IMG/VR virus record: IMGVR_UViG_3300035211_000132
Location: 1 to 55,592 of that record
DNA length: 55,592 bases
Direction: 5' to 3' (one strand)
Source of the DNA: a virus
Part shown: in pieces, positions 27,909 through 36,469 of the stretch
Layout: each line of letters opens with the position of its first letter
Numbering within the stretch: position 1 is the first letter of the stretch
Notes under the pieces: model-generated
Database searches by the model: none
The model's input: the letters and a program-made list of their open reading frames with translations, nothing else
What the model was told of the DNA's origin: nothing
Position numbers and translations under genes: made by a program

Positions 27909-30200
27909 TCACTGCTTGTCGCGTCCAGATGAGTCGATCGTCGGTGTCGCGGCGTTCTTCAGCTCTTGCGTATTCGTCACGCGCACCCGCACCTCGCCTC
28001 GCAGAGCTTGCTGGATCCCGTCGAGTTGCTGCGCCGCTTTCGCCTGCTCGGCCGCCGCCTTTTCGCGCGCCGCAGCTTCCGCCTTCGCGCGCTCGTTCAT
28101 CGCCTTGTCACCGGTCGGGTCGGAGGCAAAGTCGTAAGCCCACTTTCCCGCCTTGTAGACCGAGAGCTCCTTGGCCGCGTCCCCGAGCGACCCACCACCG
28201 GCAAGCGTTCCTAGTGCGCCGACAGCGCCACCGGCAAACAGGAAGTTCGCAACAGAGCCAGCGGTAAGATCGTTCGCTCCGGTCTGGTTCGTTCCACCCC
28301 TGATGTTGCCGCTGAGCGCCATAGCCTCGGTTCCGCCCGCAAGCAGACCAATCGCCATTAGACTTGCCGCCGTCCCAGCGGCCATTGGCGCGGCCTTACC
28401 CGCCGCAGCTCCGACGGCGCCCGGCGCGATGGTTCCTGGAGGAACCGTGCCAGGTGGAATAGTTCCAGGGGGAATAGGGATTCCTCCCCGGGGAATGGAT
28501 CCAAGGATTGCCCTCTCGATCGCACCACGGAACGCTGACTCAAGCCCTGCTCTCGCAATCGAGAAGACGATTGCTGACACGATCGCTTGACCTGGGTTGC
28601 TGGCCGCCCATTGAACGATGCGGCCGAATTGCTCCGCCAACTTCAGGAGTTGAGGTGCCAGCTTTTCGAAGGCTGGGATCAGCTTGTCCGCCATCGAAGC
28701 CACGATCTTCTCAAGCTGCTGGTTGAATCGCTTCGCTTTGGCCTCGGTTCCACCGAGCATGGTTGCTAGATCGCTGTCGATCTGCGATTCAGACACGCGG
28801 CGCGCAAACTTGTCGAACTCCTTGTTGACGGCAGCTACACCAGCCTTGCCTCCACCGGCTCCCTGGAAGACAGTGACGAACTCCTGCATAGCCAAGAATG
28901 CTCTCTTGTTGGGCATTATGGTCTGCAGTTGTTCCAATTGGTTCATCTGCACGCGCCCGCGTCCCCGGACCTTCACCTCGCGAGTCCCCTCCGTTGCCGC
29001 GAGCGTGGAGGTCATGATCTCGCGTAAGCTTCTCATCTTCCCACCGGCGCCGAAAACCTCCACGCCAGCGACCTCTTTAAATTTTGACGCCTGCTTGGTG
29101 AGCGCCAGAGCAAAGTTCTGGGTATATGTAGACGCGGTTGCGGCGTTCTTCGCCGGGCCGCGCTCCGCAAGTTGGGCGATGGCGGTGAGTTCACCTATGT
29201 TCCTGCCTGTCTGGCCCTCGAAGAGGTTGGCGATGCCAGAAAGCTTTGGTAGCTCTTTCGCCATTTTCTCCATGGTGATGGAGCCAATCTTCCCCTGGTA
29301 TACGATCCCCTTCATGAGTTCCAGGGTGACCCGGTTTCGTTTGGCAACATCGCCGGCGTACTCCGCCTGGCTGGCGAGCGCCGAGTCGATCTTTCCGGCC
29401 GCTCGCATGGTGTCCTCAAAATCCACCGCCTGCGATCGCGCAAGCCGCGCAAGCTCTGGAGACAGGGCTCTTGCTCCTTCGAGGTTGCCAAGAAGGTCCA
29501 CGAATGCTTTCTGACCGCGCAGGATCTCCTCCGTTGCGACACTCATTTCCTCACCTAGGGCGCGTGCCTCCTCTCGAAGTTTTCCTGGATCAACACGCTG
29601 ACCCGCGGCTCCTTCTTCGCCTTCCCTGAATGCTTGGATCGACAGGTCCCGCGCCATCTTGTCGGTCTGTACGACGCGACCCATCAGGCTGCCGAAGTTC
29701 GTCTCGACGCCTGCGCCGCGAGCGATGTCCATTGCTCCTCGACGAGCCATCGACATCACAGGGGCGTTGGGCCAGAAGAACCTCGTGGCTCGATGCGACG
29801 TCCGGCGAGCGAATGATTCTCGCTCCTTCATCGCGCGCCGCTCTTGTCTCGCGCGCTCCCTGGCAATTCTTGCTTGCTGCCGCGCAGCCCTCCTCTCTTC
29901 CTTCTCAACCTCCTTCAGGAGCTCACGATGCTCGCGATTGCGCTCGCGCATCTCCCTGCGAATGTCCGCCAGGCGCTTTTGAGATTCGCTCTTCGTCGCC
30001 TGTGTGGCGTGCTTCTCTGCGGCCAGATGTTCTTGCGACCAGGTGTCACGACCTCCCCTGCCGACTCCCTTTCTCTTCCCACCACTCAGTCCCTGCTGGA
30101 CCTTTTTGCCAGCCTGCTGCGCTCTCTTTTCGATCGACGAGAATGGCTTTTCCCATCCGCTTGCTAGCGAACAGCCTACTTTGACGCGGACGGGAGTCAT
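27909..30200 (-). CDS. Tail tape measure protein
   Basis: The 763-residue protein has a basic coiled-coil N terminus (residues about 70-145, rich in Glu/Arg, for example KEVEKEERRAARQQARI), a long helical body and a hydrophobic Gly/Ala/Pro-rich region near residue 540-650 (IPPGTIPPGTVPPGTIAPGA). That hydrophobic segment is typical of tape measures that enter the host membrane. It is among the longest genes here and sits between the chaperone and baseplate genes. Its length should set the tail length; 763 residues predict a tail of about 110 nm by the usual 0.15 nm per residue. Confidence 0.85.
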   Translation of the reverse strand: MTPVRVKVGCSLASGWEKPFSSIEKRAQQAGKKVQQGLSGGKRKGVGRGGRDTWSQEHLAAEKHATQATKSESQKRLADIRREMRERNREHRELLKEVEKEERRAARQQARIARERARQERRAMKERESFARRTSHRATRFFWPNAPVMSMARRGAMDIARGAGVETNFGSLMGRVVQTDKMARDLSIQAFREGEEGAAGQRVDPGKLREEARALGEEMSVATEEILRGQKAFVDLLGNLEGARALSPELARLARSQAVDFEDTMRAAGKIDSALASQAEYAGDVAKRNRVTLELMKGIVYQGKIGSITMEKMAKELPKLSGIANLFEGQTGRNIGELTAIAQLAERGPAKNAATASTYTQNFALALTKQASKFKEVAGVEVFGAGGKMRSLREIMTSTLAATEGTREVKVRGRGRVQMNQLEQLQTIMPNKRAFLAMQEFVTVFQGAGGGKAGVAAVNKEFDKFARRVSESQIDSDLATMLGGTEAKAKRFNQQLEKIVASMADKLIPAFEKLAPQLLKLAEQFGRIVQWAASNPGQAIVSAIVFSIARAGLESAFRGAIERAILGSIPRGGIPIPPGTIPPGTVPPGTIAPGAVGAAAGKAAPMAAGTAASLMAIGLLAGGTEAMALSGNIRGGTNQTGANDLTAGSVANFLFAGGAVGALGTLAGGGSLGDAAKELSVYKAGKWAYDFASDPTGDKAMNERAKAEAAAREKAAAEQAKAAQQLDGIQQALRGEVRVRVTNTQELKNAATPTIDSSGRDKQ

Positions 30201-30202
30201 GG

Positions 30203-30754
30203 TCAGTCCTCGCCCTCGATCTCATCGAGGATGTATCGCGCGTGCCTACGAACCCGTTGGGCGGCCATCTCGTCGAGCCATGGCGGGCACCCATACTCAA
30301 GAAGAAAGTCACCAAGGGCACCAATGTCGGCGTCATCAGCCTCGATCGATGACGGACTCTGCTCGACCTTCAGCCGCTCGACATGATGGTAGATGCGCCG
30401 GATGGTTTCGCTCCGTAGCGCCAATCGGATTGAATCGATCGGGTGCGTGAGTTGCTCTGGGTCGTTGCGGTGGTCGTTCGGATCGCAGACACACGAACCA
30501 ACGAGCGCAGCCATTACAGCGTCATTCCACTCAGCTTCTGCTGAGTCCAGATCGTCGGTCCCACGGAACTTCTCCGCAGCCCTGTCGGCAGCATCATGGC
30601 GTGCGTTGGACTCGTCCTGGTCGCTTGGTAGACGGAGACCGAAGCAGACGTCGCGATCGGGGCGGCCATCCCAACTGGTGGCCCACTCGCCTGGAGTAAG
30701 GACGATCGTCGCGGGCGGCGGCTTGCGGACGGCTGCTACCGCTGACATCTTCAT
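30203..30754 (-). CDS. Hypothetical tail protein before the tape measure
   Basis: The 183-residue acidic protein (TPGEWATSWDGRPDRDVCFG, then a helix-rich C terminus IRRIYHHVERLKVEQSP) lies between the tail assembly chaperone and the tape measure gene. Its ATG overlaps the chaperone stop by ATGA. By position it may be a second tail assembly chaperone, but the sequence does not prove it. Confidence 0.6.
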   Translation of the reverse strand: MKMSAVAAVRKPPPATIVLTPGEWATSWDGRPDRDVCFGLRLPSDQDESNARHDAADRAAEKFRGTDDLDSAEAEWNDAVMAALVGSCVCDPNDHRNDPEQLTHPIDSIRLALRSETIRRIYHHVERLKVEQSPSSIEADDADIGALGDFLLEYGCPPWLDEMAAQRVRRHARYILDEIEGED

Positions 30755-31497
30755 CGCCGCCTACCCTTCGATCTCTTTGTTCTGATCGCGCTTCGGTTTG
30801 GCTCCCTCTCCGCCTCTCTGCTCCTTTGCCCACTCCTCGAAGTCTCCGCAGAGTCGAGCCCACCACCAGACTTGAGCTTGAGACAGATGGCTAGCTGGTT
30901 TGCCGTAGTAAGCGCGAAGTTCAGTAGCGCGCCGTGCCGCAAGCTGCACAAGAAAGGGAAGCCATGTGGGCCCGTCGCTTCCTCGAGCATCACCCGGTAC
31001 TCGTCCTCTGTCAGTTCGTTGAGCTGACCAGACACCTCCATCTGGAATGCGTCGTGCTCCTTGGCTAGCACCTGGATCCCATCAACACCGAGTTCACGCA
31101 GGGAGAGAAGCTGCTCGATCCCCTTGTCGAAGAACGGCTCCGGTTTCGCCGGATCGGAGTCGGGATCCACTACCCCGAGCAGGCAGGTCCAGATCGCCTT
31201 TCCATACTCGTAGAGTTCGTCGTCGGGCTTCGGATCCTCGAGTCCTCTCGCCTTGGCGAATTCTCGTGCTCGTTCGAGGATGACGCCGCTCTGCAGTGGC
31301 TCCAAAGCCAAAAGGCCGACCTCGGGCTGCGGCACGGGATCCGGTTGCCCCGGATGCTCCGCGCGCCACGCCTCGAGATCGGCCTCCTTCTGCTCTGGCG
31401 TCTTGCCGTGCAGTCGTAGTGCTGGGATGGTGCCTGCGATCGGAAGTGGCACCCGTTTGACCTGCGGGTTTCCCCGCAGCAGCTCGCTCGCCTTCAT
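30751..31497 (-). CDS. Tail assembly chaperone, probably with a -1 frameshift product
   Basis: The unshifted product has 248 residues and begins MKASELLRGNPQVKRVPLPI. Two slippery heptamers in the right phase lie near its 3' part: GGGCCCA at 30973-30967 and CCCTTTC at 30958-30952. A -1 shift enters a frame ending at 30761 whose sequence (LVQLAARRATELRAYYGKPA, then QVWWWARLCGDFEEW) is more protein-like than the zero-frame tail. This is the classical arrangement for tail chaperones upstream of a tape measure gene. Which site is used cannot be told from the sequence. Confidence 0.65.
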   Translation of the reverse strand: MKASELLRGNPQVKRVPLPIAGTIPALRLHGKTPEQKEADLEAWRAEHPGQPDPVPQPEVGLLALEPLQSGVILERAREFAKARGLEDPKPDDELYEYGKAIWTCLLGVVDPDSDPAKPEPFFDKGIEQLLSLRELGVDGIQVLAKEHDAFQMEVSGQLNELTEDEYRVMLEEATGPHGFPFLCSLRHGALLNFALTTANQLAICLKLKSGGGLDSAETSRSGQRSREAEREPNRSAIRTKRSKGRRR

Positions 31498-31525
31498 TTT
31501 TGCCCCGCTTGGTTGGTAATCTAGG

Positions 31526-31903
31526 TCATCCGGTGATCTTCGGCTTGCCGCCCATCAGCGTGATGGACCCGGTCTGCGTTCCATTCCTGTGGTCGCCAGC
31601 GAATGAGGCTTCGGTGATCCGCATCGGCTTGATGGTCACGAGTTTTCCGTTGATCGGCCCCATCGTGATCTCCACCTCTTCCTGCTCGACGAAGTACTCC
31701 TCGAGATTTGAGCCGTCTCCGCCGACTGGAACGGCGCGATTCATCTGCACCTGTGAGGTGAGTGGACCCGTCGAATGGTTCTCGTAACCACCCTCGATAA
31801 TGATGGCCTCGGATCCGTCGCTCATCTGAAGCGAGCCGTCGGTTTGGAACTTGAAGCGCCTGTTTTTGACGTAGATAGACGCGGCGCGAAACTTCGAAGC
31901 CAT
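31526..31903 (-). CDS. Tail tube protein
   Basis: The 125-residue protein has the layout of the Mu gpM-type tube family: ASIYVKNRRFKFQTDGSLQM, central GGYENHSTGPLTSQVQMN, and a beta strand end (TQTGSITLMGGKPKITG). It lies directly after the sheath gene, as in Mu and P2. Its copies stack as hexamer rings inside the sheath. Confidence 0.75.
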   Translation of the reverse strand: MASKFRAASIYVKNRRFKFQTDGSLQMSDGSEAIIIEGGYENHSTGPLTSQVQMNRAVPVGGDGSNLEEYFVEQEEVEITMGPINGKLVTIKPMRITEASFAGDHRNGTQTGSITLMGGKPKITG

Positions 31904-31954
31904 GGATGCTCCTCGGCTGTGGGCTCGCGCTGGGCGCGGCCATGAAAGGGTGCC

Positions 31955-31995
31955 GGCTCGCCCCGCGGCAGCGGGGTCACGCCACTAGGCGAGCC
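31955..31995 (-). promoter_or_regulatory. Nested hairpin between sheath and tube genes
   Basis: GGCTCGCC (31955-31962) pairs with GGCGAGCC (31988-31995), and an inner CCCCGC/GCGGGG stem lies within. It fills the only long gap (112 bases) in this part of the operon. On the minus strand it is followed by a short CTTTC rather than a T-run. It may adjust the ratio of tube to sheath mRNA by partial termination or 3'-end protection. Confidence 0.45.
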
Positions 31996-32015
31996 GACAG
32001 AGACTGGGCGTCAGA

Positions 32016-33533
32016 TCAGGCGGCGACCTGTCGAATGAGGTTGGCGAGCTGCAGTTGGTGCGGCCGCACGATGCATGGGAAAATCGTGTCGATCCGCTTC
32101 GGCGTACTACTCGAGTTGTAGGCGCTGATGGGAACCGACTCGTTGCCGTCGTCGTCCTCTGCCATCAGGTAGCCGGCGGTGACTAGGTCCTCGTGGAGCT
32201 TCGTCGCCGACGCATTCCACAGGCTCGGGGTGCCGACGCCTTCGATCTGCGGGCGCCCATCGGGCAGGTCTGGGCCGACGCCTGGGTTCGACTCAAGGAA
32301 CTCCTGCGACAGCGCCCCCAACTGCTCCCGAGCGTACTGCGGGACCGTGACGCACTGGGTGCCCCAGCAGCGGTCGTCGGGGTCCGTGCCATTCAGGCTG
32401 TAGGTGGTGATCGAGTAGACGATCCTGGTCGTCCCAGCGAACGGCATGACGGGAGTTACTCCGGCGGCCAGAGCCACGTTCAGTTCAGCATGCGAAGGAA
32501 TGTCCGCCGCCAATTGTGGGTTGGTCGTCCAGAGCTTCGAAGCCGGGTCGTTGAAGGTGCCAGCTGCGCGCACGTTCGGGTTCTGCTGCTCGTAGACCGC
32601 CCGAACCGCAGCTACGCGCGCCGCGATCTGACTCGAATGGCGCACCGAGTAGCGGCACCAGGCAAGTTGGCAGAGGAAAGCGTTCAGCGTCGTCTGGGCG
32701 ATGCTTGCGGCAGCCGAATAGGCTCCGTTGTGGCCGACAACGCCCTGCTCCAGGTGCTCAACGAGCGCCCCGGATTGAGCGTCCAGGTAGGTCTCCAGCA
32801 GAGCTGCGTTTGTGGCATCATTCTGCGCGAATGCGATCCGCTTGTACTCCGCGTTCTCCAGCAATCCGAGTACCGTCGTGGCGTTGTCTGCTCCGGACCC
32901 GCCGGTGAACGGCACCATGCCGGACGTCGTGGGGGTTCCACCAGCGTGCGCAGTTGAGTTTCCAGTCGGAGCTTCGGTGGTGATGAGCTTCGTGTAGAAG
33001 TCATTCATCCGGACACCCTTGCTCTTCGTAGTGAGCGTCACCGTATAATCAGGGCCGGCACCCTTCGCTGCAGTGTAGCCAAGCTTCGTCTTGGCGTTGA
33101 TCGCTGCGACGCAGTTGTCGGCGGTGTTCTCCTTCGACGCGGTGTCTACGGCCCAGGAAATCTCTCCCTGCTCTGTCCACAGGTAGAGGGTTCCAGCCCC
33201 GCTCCCGAGCGTGGTCCAGGTCAGGGTCTGGGTTCCTGCTTGTGCGCCACCCGCCTCCGCAACCGGGGCCAGGACGCAGACAGCACCGGCAGCGATCACC
33301 TCGTAGGCCTGTAGAGCGCACTCAGATCCAGGCCCCACGTAGGCGTCGACGTCGGCGTCCGAGTAGGCATACTCGACGTCTTGGTCGGCCGTCATCGATC
33401 CAGCGGACGTTTTGGTGCCAGTGCACGCAACGATCCACACGCCTTCTCCAGTGGAGCGGCCCTGCGCGTATTGGTTCTCTTGCGCGACAATCGGCACGCG
33501 ACCGATGCTTGCGGACAGGGTGAACAGGGGCAT
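32016..33533 (-). CDS. Tail sheath protein
   Basis: The 505-residue protein matches Mu gpL-type sheath proteins in length and position. Features include VPIVAQENQYAQGRSTGEGV near the N terminus, a central GGSGADNATTVLGLLENAEY with a helix, and a conserved-type C-terminal domain (RIVYSITTYSLNGTDPDD, then DTIFPCIVRPHQLQLANLIR). Sheath subunits contract to drive the tube through the envelope. Its presence shows the phage is a myovirus. Confidence 0.8.
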   Translation of the reverse strand: MPLFTLSASIGRVPIVAQENQYAQGRSTGEGVWIVACTGTKTSAGSMTADQDVEYAYSDADVDAYVGPGSECALQAYEVIAAGAVCVLAPVAEAGGAQAGTQTLTWTTLGSGAGTLYLWTEQGEISWAVDTASKENTADNCVAAINAKTKLGYTAAKGAGPDYTVTLTTKSKGVRMNDFYTKLITTEAPTGNSTAHAGGTPTTSGMVPFTGGSGADNATTVLGLLENAEYKRIAFAQNDATNAALLETYLDAQSGALVEHLEQGVVGHNGAYSAAASIAQTTLNAFLCQLAWCRYSVRHSSQIAARVAAVRAVYEQQNPNVRAAGTFNDPASKLWTTNPQLAADIPSHAELNVALAAGVTPVMPFAGTTRIVYSITTYSLNGTDPDDRCWGTQCVTVPQYAREQLGALSQEFLESNPGVGPDLPDGRPQIEGVGTPSLWNASATKLHEDLVTAGYLMAEDDDGNESVPISAYNSSSTPKRIDTIFPCIVRPHQLQLANLIRQVAA

Positions 33534-33555
33534 TCTTGTCTACTCCTCGATGGTT

Positions 33556-34080
33556 TCAGGGCTTCGCCTTGCGGCCGCTGGACTTGGTGTCGGGCTTCGG
33601 AGTGGGCTCCGGTTCTGGATCTGGTGCAGCGTCGGGCTGCGTCGCCTTCGGAGCATCGCCCTTCCACAGCGGATCAACCTCGCACCCTTGGCGCTTCCGC
33701 CAGGATTCGCGCACCTCGTCCGGAGCAACGAACTTGATCCCGCACGCCTTCGCCGTCTCCGCGTTCGCGGCTAGCAGCACGCCGTCAGCGACCTGGAGTC
33801 GATTGTAGCGGGTGTCAGCGATCTCGATGTCTCCAGGATCGAAGACGTAGCGAATGTGGACCTTGGCCTTCGTGAAGCGTCCGATCTCTGGATCGCCAGG
33901 GGGGGCCTCGCGCTCGACCTCTGGGTTCGACGCGCGTCTGGCGCCGATGAACTCGGTGGGGCGGAAGAGTTGCCCATTCCGACCCTTCACGAACTCGTGG
34001 GCGGCAACGCCGCACGGACACCCGTGGTGGTCGAGTGCGAAGAATGGATTGGTGCGCACGCGCAGTGTTTTTGCGCTCAT
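33556..34080 (-). CDS. Hypothetical protein of the tail region
   Basis: The 174-residue protein begins MSAKTLRVRTNPFFALDHHG, with CPCG next to it, and ends in a Pro/Lys-rich disordered tail. It includes VADGVLLAANAETAKACGIKF. Mu-like phages often carry a DUF2635-like or short adaptor gene at this position, before the sheath. I do not recognise this one firmly. Confidence 0.6.
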   Translation of the reverse strand: MSAKTLRVRTNPFFALDHHGCPCGVAAHEFVKGRNGQLFRPTEFIGARRASNPEVEREAPPGDPEIGRFTKAKVHIRYVFDPGDIEIADTRYNRLQVADGVLLAANAETAKACGIKFVAPDEVRESWRKRQGCEVDPLWKGDAPKATQPDAAPDPEPEPTPKPDTKSSGRKAKP

Positions 34081-34259
34081 TGATCTTCACCCTTCGTGAC
34101 CGTCAGAGCGATCGGCGCGAAGTCCTTTTCCACAACGGCGTTGCCGTCTGACCAGATGCACGCGACTCGACCGGATTGGATCGCCACAACCGTCATCTTC
34201 GGGCCACCGCTGCGCAGCATGACAACGTCGCCTGGCTTCGGAGATGTTCCGGAGCTCAT
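34077..34259 (-). CDS. DUF2158/YodC-like small protein
   Basis: The 60-residue protein has KPGDVVMLRSGGPKMTVVAI, then VACIWSDGNAVVEKDF, matching the DUF2158 (YodC) pattern of a small beta-barrel. I start it at the ATG at 34259. It overlaps both neighbours by four bases. The function of this family is unknown. Confidence 0.75.
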   Translation of the reverse strand: MSSGTSPKPGDVVMLRSGGPKMTVVAIQSGRVACIWSDGNAVVEKDFAPIALTVTKGEDQ

Positions 34260-34360
34260 GCAGCACCCCTCTCCGCGTGAGCGCGCTCCAGGTTGATGGT
34301 CCCCTGCAAGCCATCGGCAGCAGTGACAAAATCCTGGATCGGTGTCCCTTCGATCTTCAT
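34256..34360 (-). CDS. 34-residue protein
   Basis: This tiny frame starts at the ATG at 34360 (MKIEGTPIQDFVTAADG) and ends in a TGA overlapping the next ATG (ATGA). A short upstream GGGG may serve as ribosome-binding site. Its composition is soluble and mixed helix/coil. Position and overlap are the main support. Confidence 0.4.
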   Translation of the reverse strand: MKIEGTPIQDFVTAADGLQGTINLERAHAERGAA

Positions 34361-34407
34361 CGTTACCCCGCTTGCTGTGCGCCGGCGTTGGCTCGGCGCG
34401 GTGGTCG

Positions 34408-35133
34408 CTAGCTCGCTGTACGAACTGTTGTCTGCACGAACACCGGGTCATCACCCGGCTCGTTGATCACTGTCTGGATCTGAGTACCCAACCCGCTTTG
34501 CGTCCCTGGCACGTGGTTCTCGCGCGTGGCAATCTGCCAGAGGAGCCCGGACATTTGCTGAGTACCGATGCTCACCTCGGTGAACTTGATGTCGCCTTCA
34601 GGCTCGACGATCCAGAACCCGCCCTGGTCGAGCAGGCTCGAGCCGTAGGTGGCCGCGTAGGGGTCGGTGTCGCCATCCACGACCCATGCCGGGTGGCGCC
34701 CGTCGAGCTCGAGCAGAGCCTTGGTCAGCGCCGCCGCCACCCCATTGGCGATCGGAGCCATCTGGGTGCCCAGCAGCTCATCCGCCGGGGGGAAGACCCA
34801 CAGGCACATGATGGTGGAGGTGGACCCACGATAGCCGTCCTCGAACCGTTGGGGGGTAATGGACCCGCGCCAGCAGAAGAGCGACGGCAGCCAGTTCGCC
34901 TCAAGTAGGTCCTCCCGCGGATCGTGCGGGTAGGCCTTGCGGCAGACGCTGTCCTCGACGGGAAAGTCGGTGGTGAAGGCGTCGTCCAGCTCGGCGACGA
35001 GGACGGCCTTCAAGAAGTCGGCCAGGACCACCAGCCCGGGGTCGGTGATCGCCGGAGAGGTATCGGCTGGATCTACTGGCTCGGCGCCGCGACTGACGGC
35101 CGGGAGCGGTGCGATGCCGTGGTAGTCGGTCAT
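34408..35133 (-). CDS. Hypothetical head-tail or tail-terminator region protein
   Basis: The 241-residue protein (LADFLKAVLVAELDDAFTTD, then SLFCWRGSITPQRFEDGY, and a C-terminal strand DPVFVQTTVRT) lies between the gp10-like gene and the tail genes. It has a mixed alpha/beta composition. By position it may be a tail terminator or adaptor. No family is firmly recognised. Confidence 0.6.
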   Translation of the reverse strand: MTDYHGIAPLPAVSRGAEPVDPADTSPAITDPGLVVLADFLKAVLVAELDDAFTTDFPVEDSVCRKAYPHDPREDLLEANWLPSLFCWRGSITPQRFEDGYRGSTSTIMCLWVFPPADELLGTQMAPIANGVAAALTKALLELDGRHPAWVVDGDTDPYAATYGSSLLDQGGFWIVEPEGDIKFTEVSIGTQQMSGLLWQIATRENHVPGTQSGLGTQIQTVINEPGDDPVFVQTTVRTAS

Positions 35134-35213
35134 GGCATGTGACGATTCGTACCCAGTACGACAAAACTCAGATCGGGCAGTGTACTGTCACATTCGACTG
35201 CCAAGATTGGCCT

Positions 35214-35462
35214 ATGACTAGATTGCAAAGGTACTGCCGCTCGGTCGTTTTGCGTGAACTGCGGCGCGGCCCAAGAACGTGGCCAGAATTGCGCAAAACG
35301 TGCTCCTGCATCTCTCGATCTGAACTGCTCGCAACGCTGAAGGTTCTGGTTTACGAGAAGCGGATCACAGAGAAGAAGTCTTGGAATTGGTGCCGGCGCG
35401 CATGGTGTCTCAGTTCCAGCGCGCAGCGATCGACACCCACCCGCGTTCCACCGTCTGAATAA
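35214..35462 (+). CDS. Lone plus-strand winged-helix-like protein (moron)
   Basis: The 82-residue protein points against the late operon. Residues 1-60 read like a winged-helix domain (RSVVLRELRRGPRTWPELRK, then LLATLKVLVYEKRITEKKSW). It resembles in layout the protein at 5173-5379. Its DNA is visibly less GC-rich than its surroundings, and it sits in a 276-base gap. The last 53 bases overlap the minus gene at 35410. It is probably a small regulator with its own promoter upstream of 35214. Confidence 0.5.
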   Translation: MTRLQRYCRSVVLRELRRGPRTWPELRKTCSCISRSELLATLKVLVYEKRITEKKSWNWCRRAWCLSSSAQRSTPTRVPPSE

Positions 35463-35910
35463 GCGTCTTCTGGGCCTCGAGCGACCCGGGCGCCATGAAC
35501 GGCTGGGGCTGCGTGCCGGGGTGGTTGACTGAGAAGCCCTCGAACACTCCGCCAATCACTGGCCAATAGAAGACCAACTGGAAGGCTCTGGATGCCCGGA
35601 TCGGGTGCGGGCGGGTTCCATCCTCGACGTACCTGGAGTACGGTGTCGGTGACACGAACTCCCACTCGGACCCGAATGGAACCGCGCGATCGAATCTGAC
35701 CGTGATCTCACGCTTCAGCCGGCCGCCGCGGTAGCTACTCCCATCGAGGTTGTAGTACGTCCCAACCGGCGCCCGTTCCTTCGCTCGGTCACGCCCCGCC
35801 TTCGCTGCGTCGCGCGCCGCCCGCATGCACAGGCCCGCCGCCGCCCGCTTCGTCTGGTCGCGGAGGCGGTAAAACTCGGACAGGTCGACGGTGGCAGTCG
35901 CAGAAAGCAC
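35410..35910 (-). CDS. HK97 gp10-like head-tail connector protein
   Basis: The 166-residue protein has an N-terminal helix (AAGLCMRAARDAAKAGRDRA) followed by KERAPVGTYYNLDGSSYRGG and GRLKREITV, the signature order of HK97 gp10-like proteins. PYSRYVEDGTRPHPIRASRA follows. These proteins form a ring that helps connect head and tail. The start is a GTG at 35910. Confidence 0.7.
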   Translation of the reverse strand: MLSATATVDLSEFYRLRDQTKRAAAGLCMRAARDAAKAGRDRAKERAPVGTYYNLDGSSYRGGRLKREITVRFDRAVPFGSEWEFVSPTPYSRYVEDGTRPHPIRASRAFQLVFYWPVIGGVFEGFSVNHPGTQPQPFMAPGSLEAQKTLIQTVERGWVSIAARWN

Positions 35911-35988
35911 GGACTCGGAACCCCAGCAGGTGGCATCGGTAGATGTGGATCGGCATCCCGGGAGGGCGCGGAAGAGGGCGCTTGCCCA

Positions 35989-36462
35989 TCAGTAATCTGA
36001 AAATCCTCCGATCCGAAACGTGTTGAGCGAGGCGGCGGACGTCGCCGACGGGCTGACCGTGCCCCCCACGTTCTCAGGCTCGACAGTGTCGTCCTCGATG
36101 TCGAGCTTGGTGAAGGCCTCCCGCAGGAGCTTGAGCTCCGCGTTGTTGGCCTTCATCAGCTCCATCCAGTCGTGCTCAGGGGCCGCCCTCGGATGGCGTT
36201 TGACCGCCATCCATTCGAAGGCGTCGAGGGTGAGGCGGACAACCTCGTGGACCTTGTTCTCGCCGAGACGAGTGGCGACCACATCGAGGTCGTAGTTCCC
36301 CTGCATGTATCCCGCAACCTTGCTGGTGGCGTCGTTCATCAACTGCGTGACGACGTCGGTGTCAGCGGTGCCGTCACGGTTGTCGTCCATCAGGCGCTTC
36401 AGCAACTGTGCGCTGATGCGGTTCGTCGCCTGCGCCTGGGTGATGAACGTGTACTCGGCCAT
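35989..36462 (-). CDS. Mu gp36-like (DUF1320) head-tail joining protein
   Basis: The 157-residue protein has the DUF1320 pattern: AEYTFITQAQATNRISAQLL, then TDVVTQLMNDATSKVAGYMQ and a helix with RLTLDAFEWMAVKRHPRA. DUF1320 proteins are head-tail adaptors next to the capsid gene in Mu-like phages. The gap 35911-35988 holds no clear gene. Confidence 0.75.
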   Translation of the reverse strand: MAEYTFITQAQATNRISAQLLKRLMDDNRDGTADTDVVTQLMNDATSKVAGYMQGNYDLDVVATRLGENKVHEVVRLTLDAFEWMAVKRHPRAAPEHDWMELMKANNAELKLLREAFTKLDIEDDTVEPENVGGTVSPSATSAASLNTFRIGGFSDY

Positions 36463-36469
36463 GGGTTAC

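Noticed and set aside
35005-35030. CRISPR-repeat-like GGCCTTCAAGAAGTCGG
   Set aside because: It lies inside a coding region and shares only the CCTTCAAG core, without stem or flanks.
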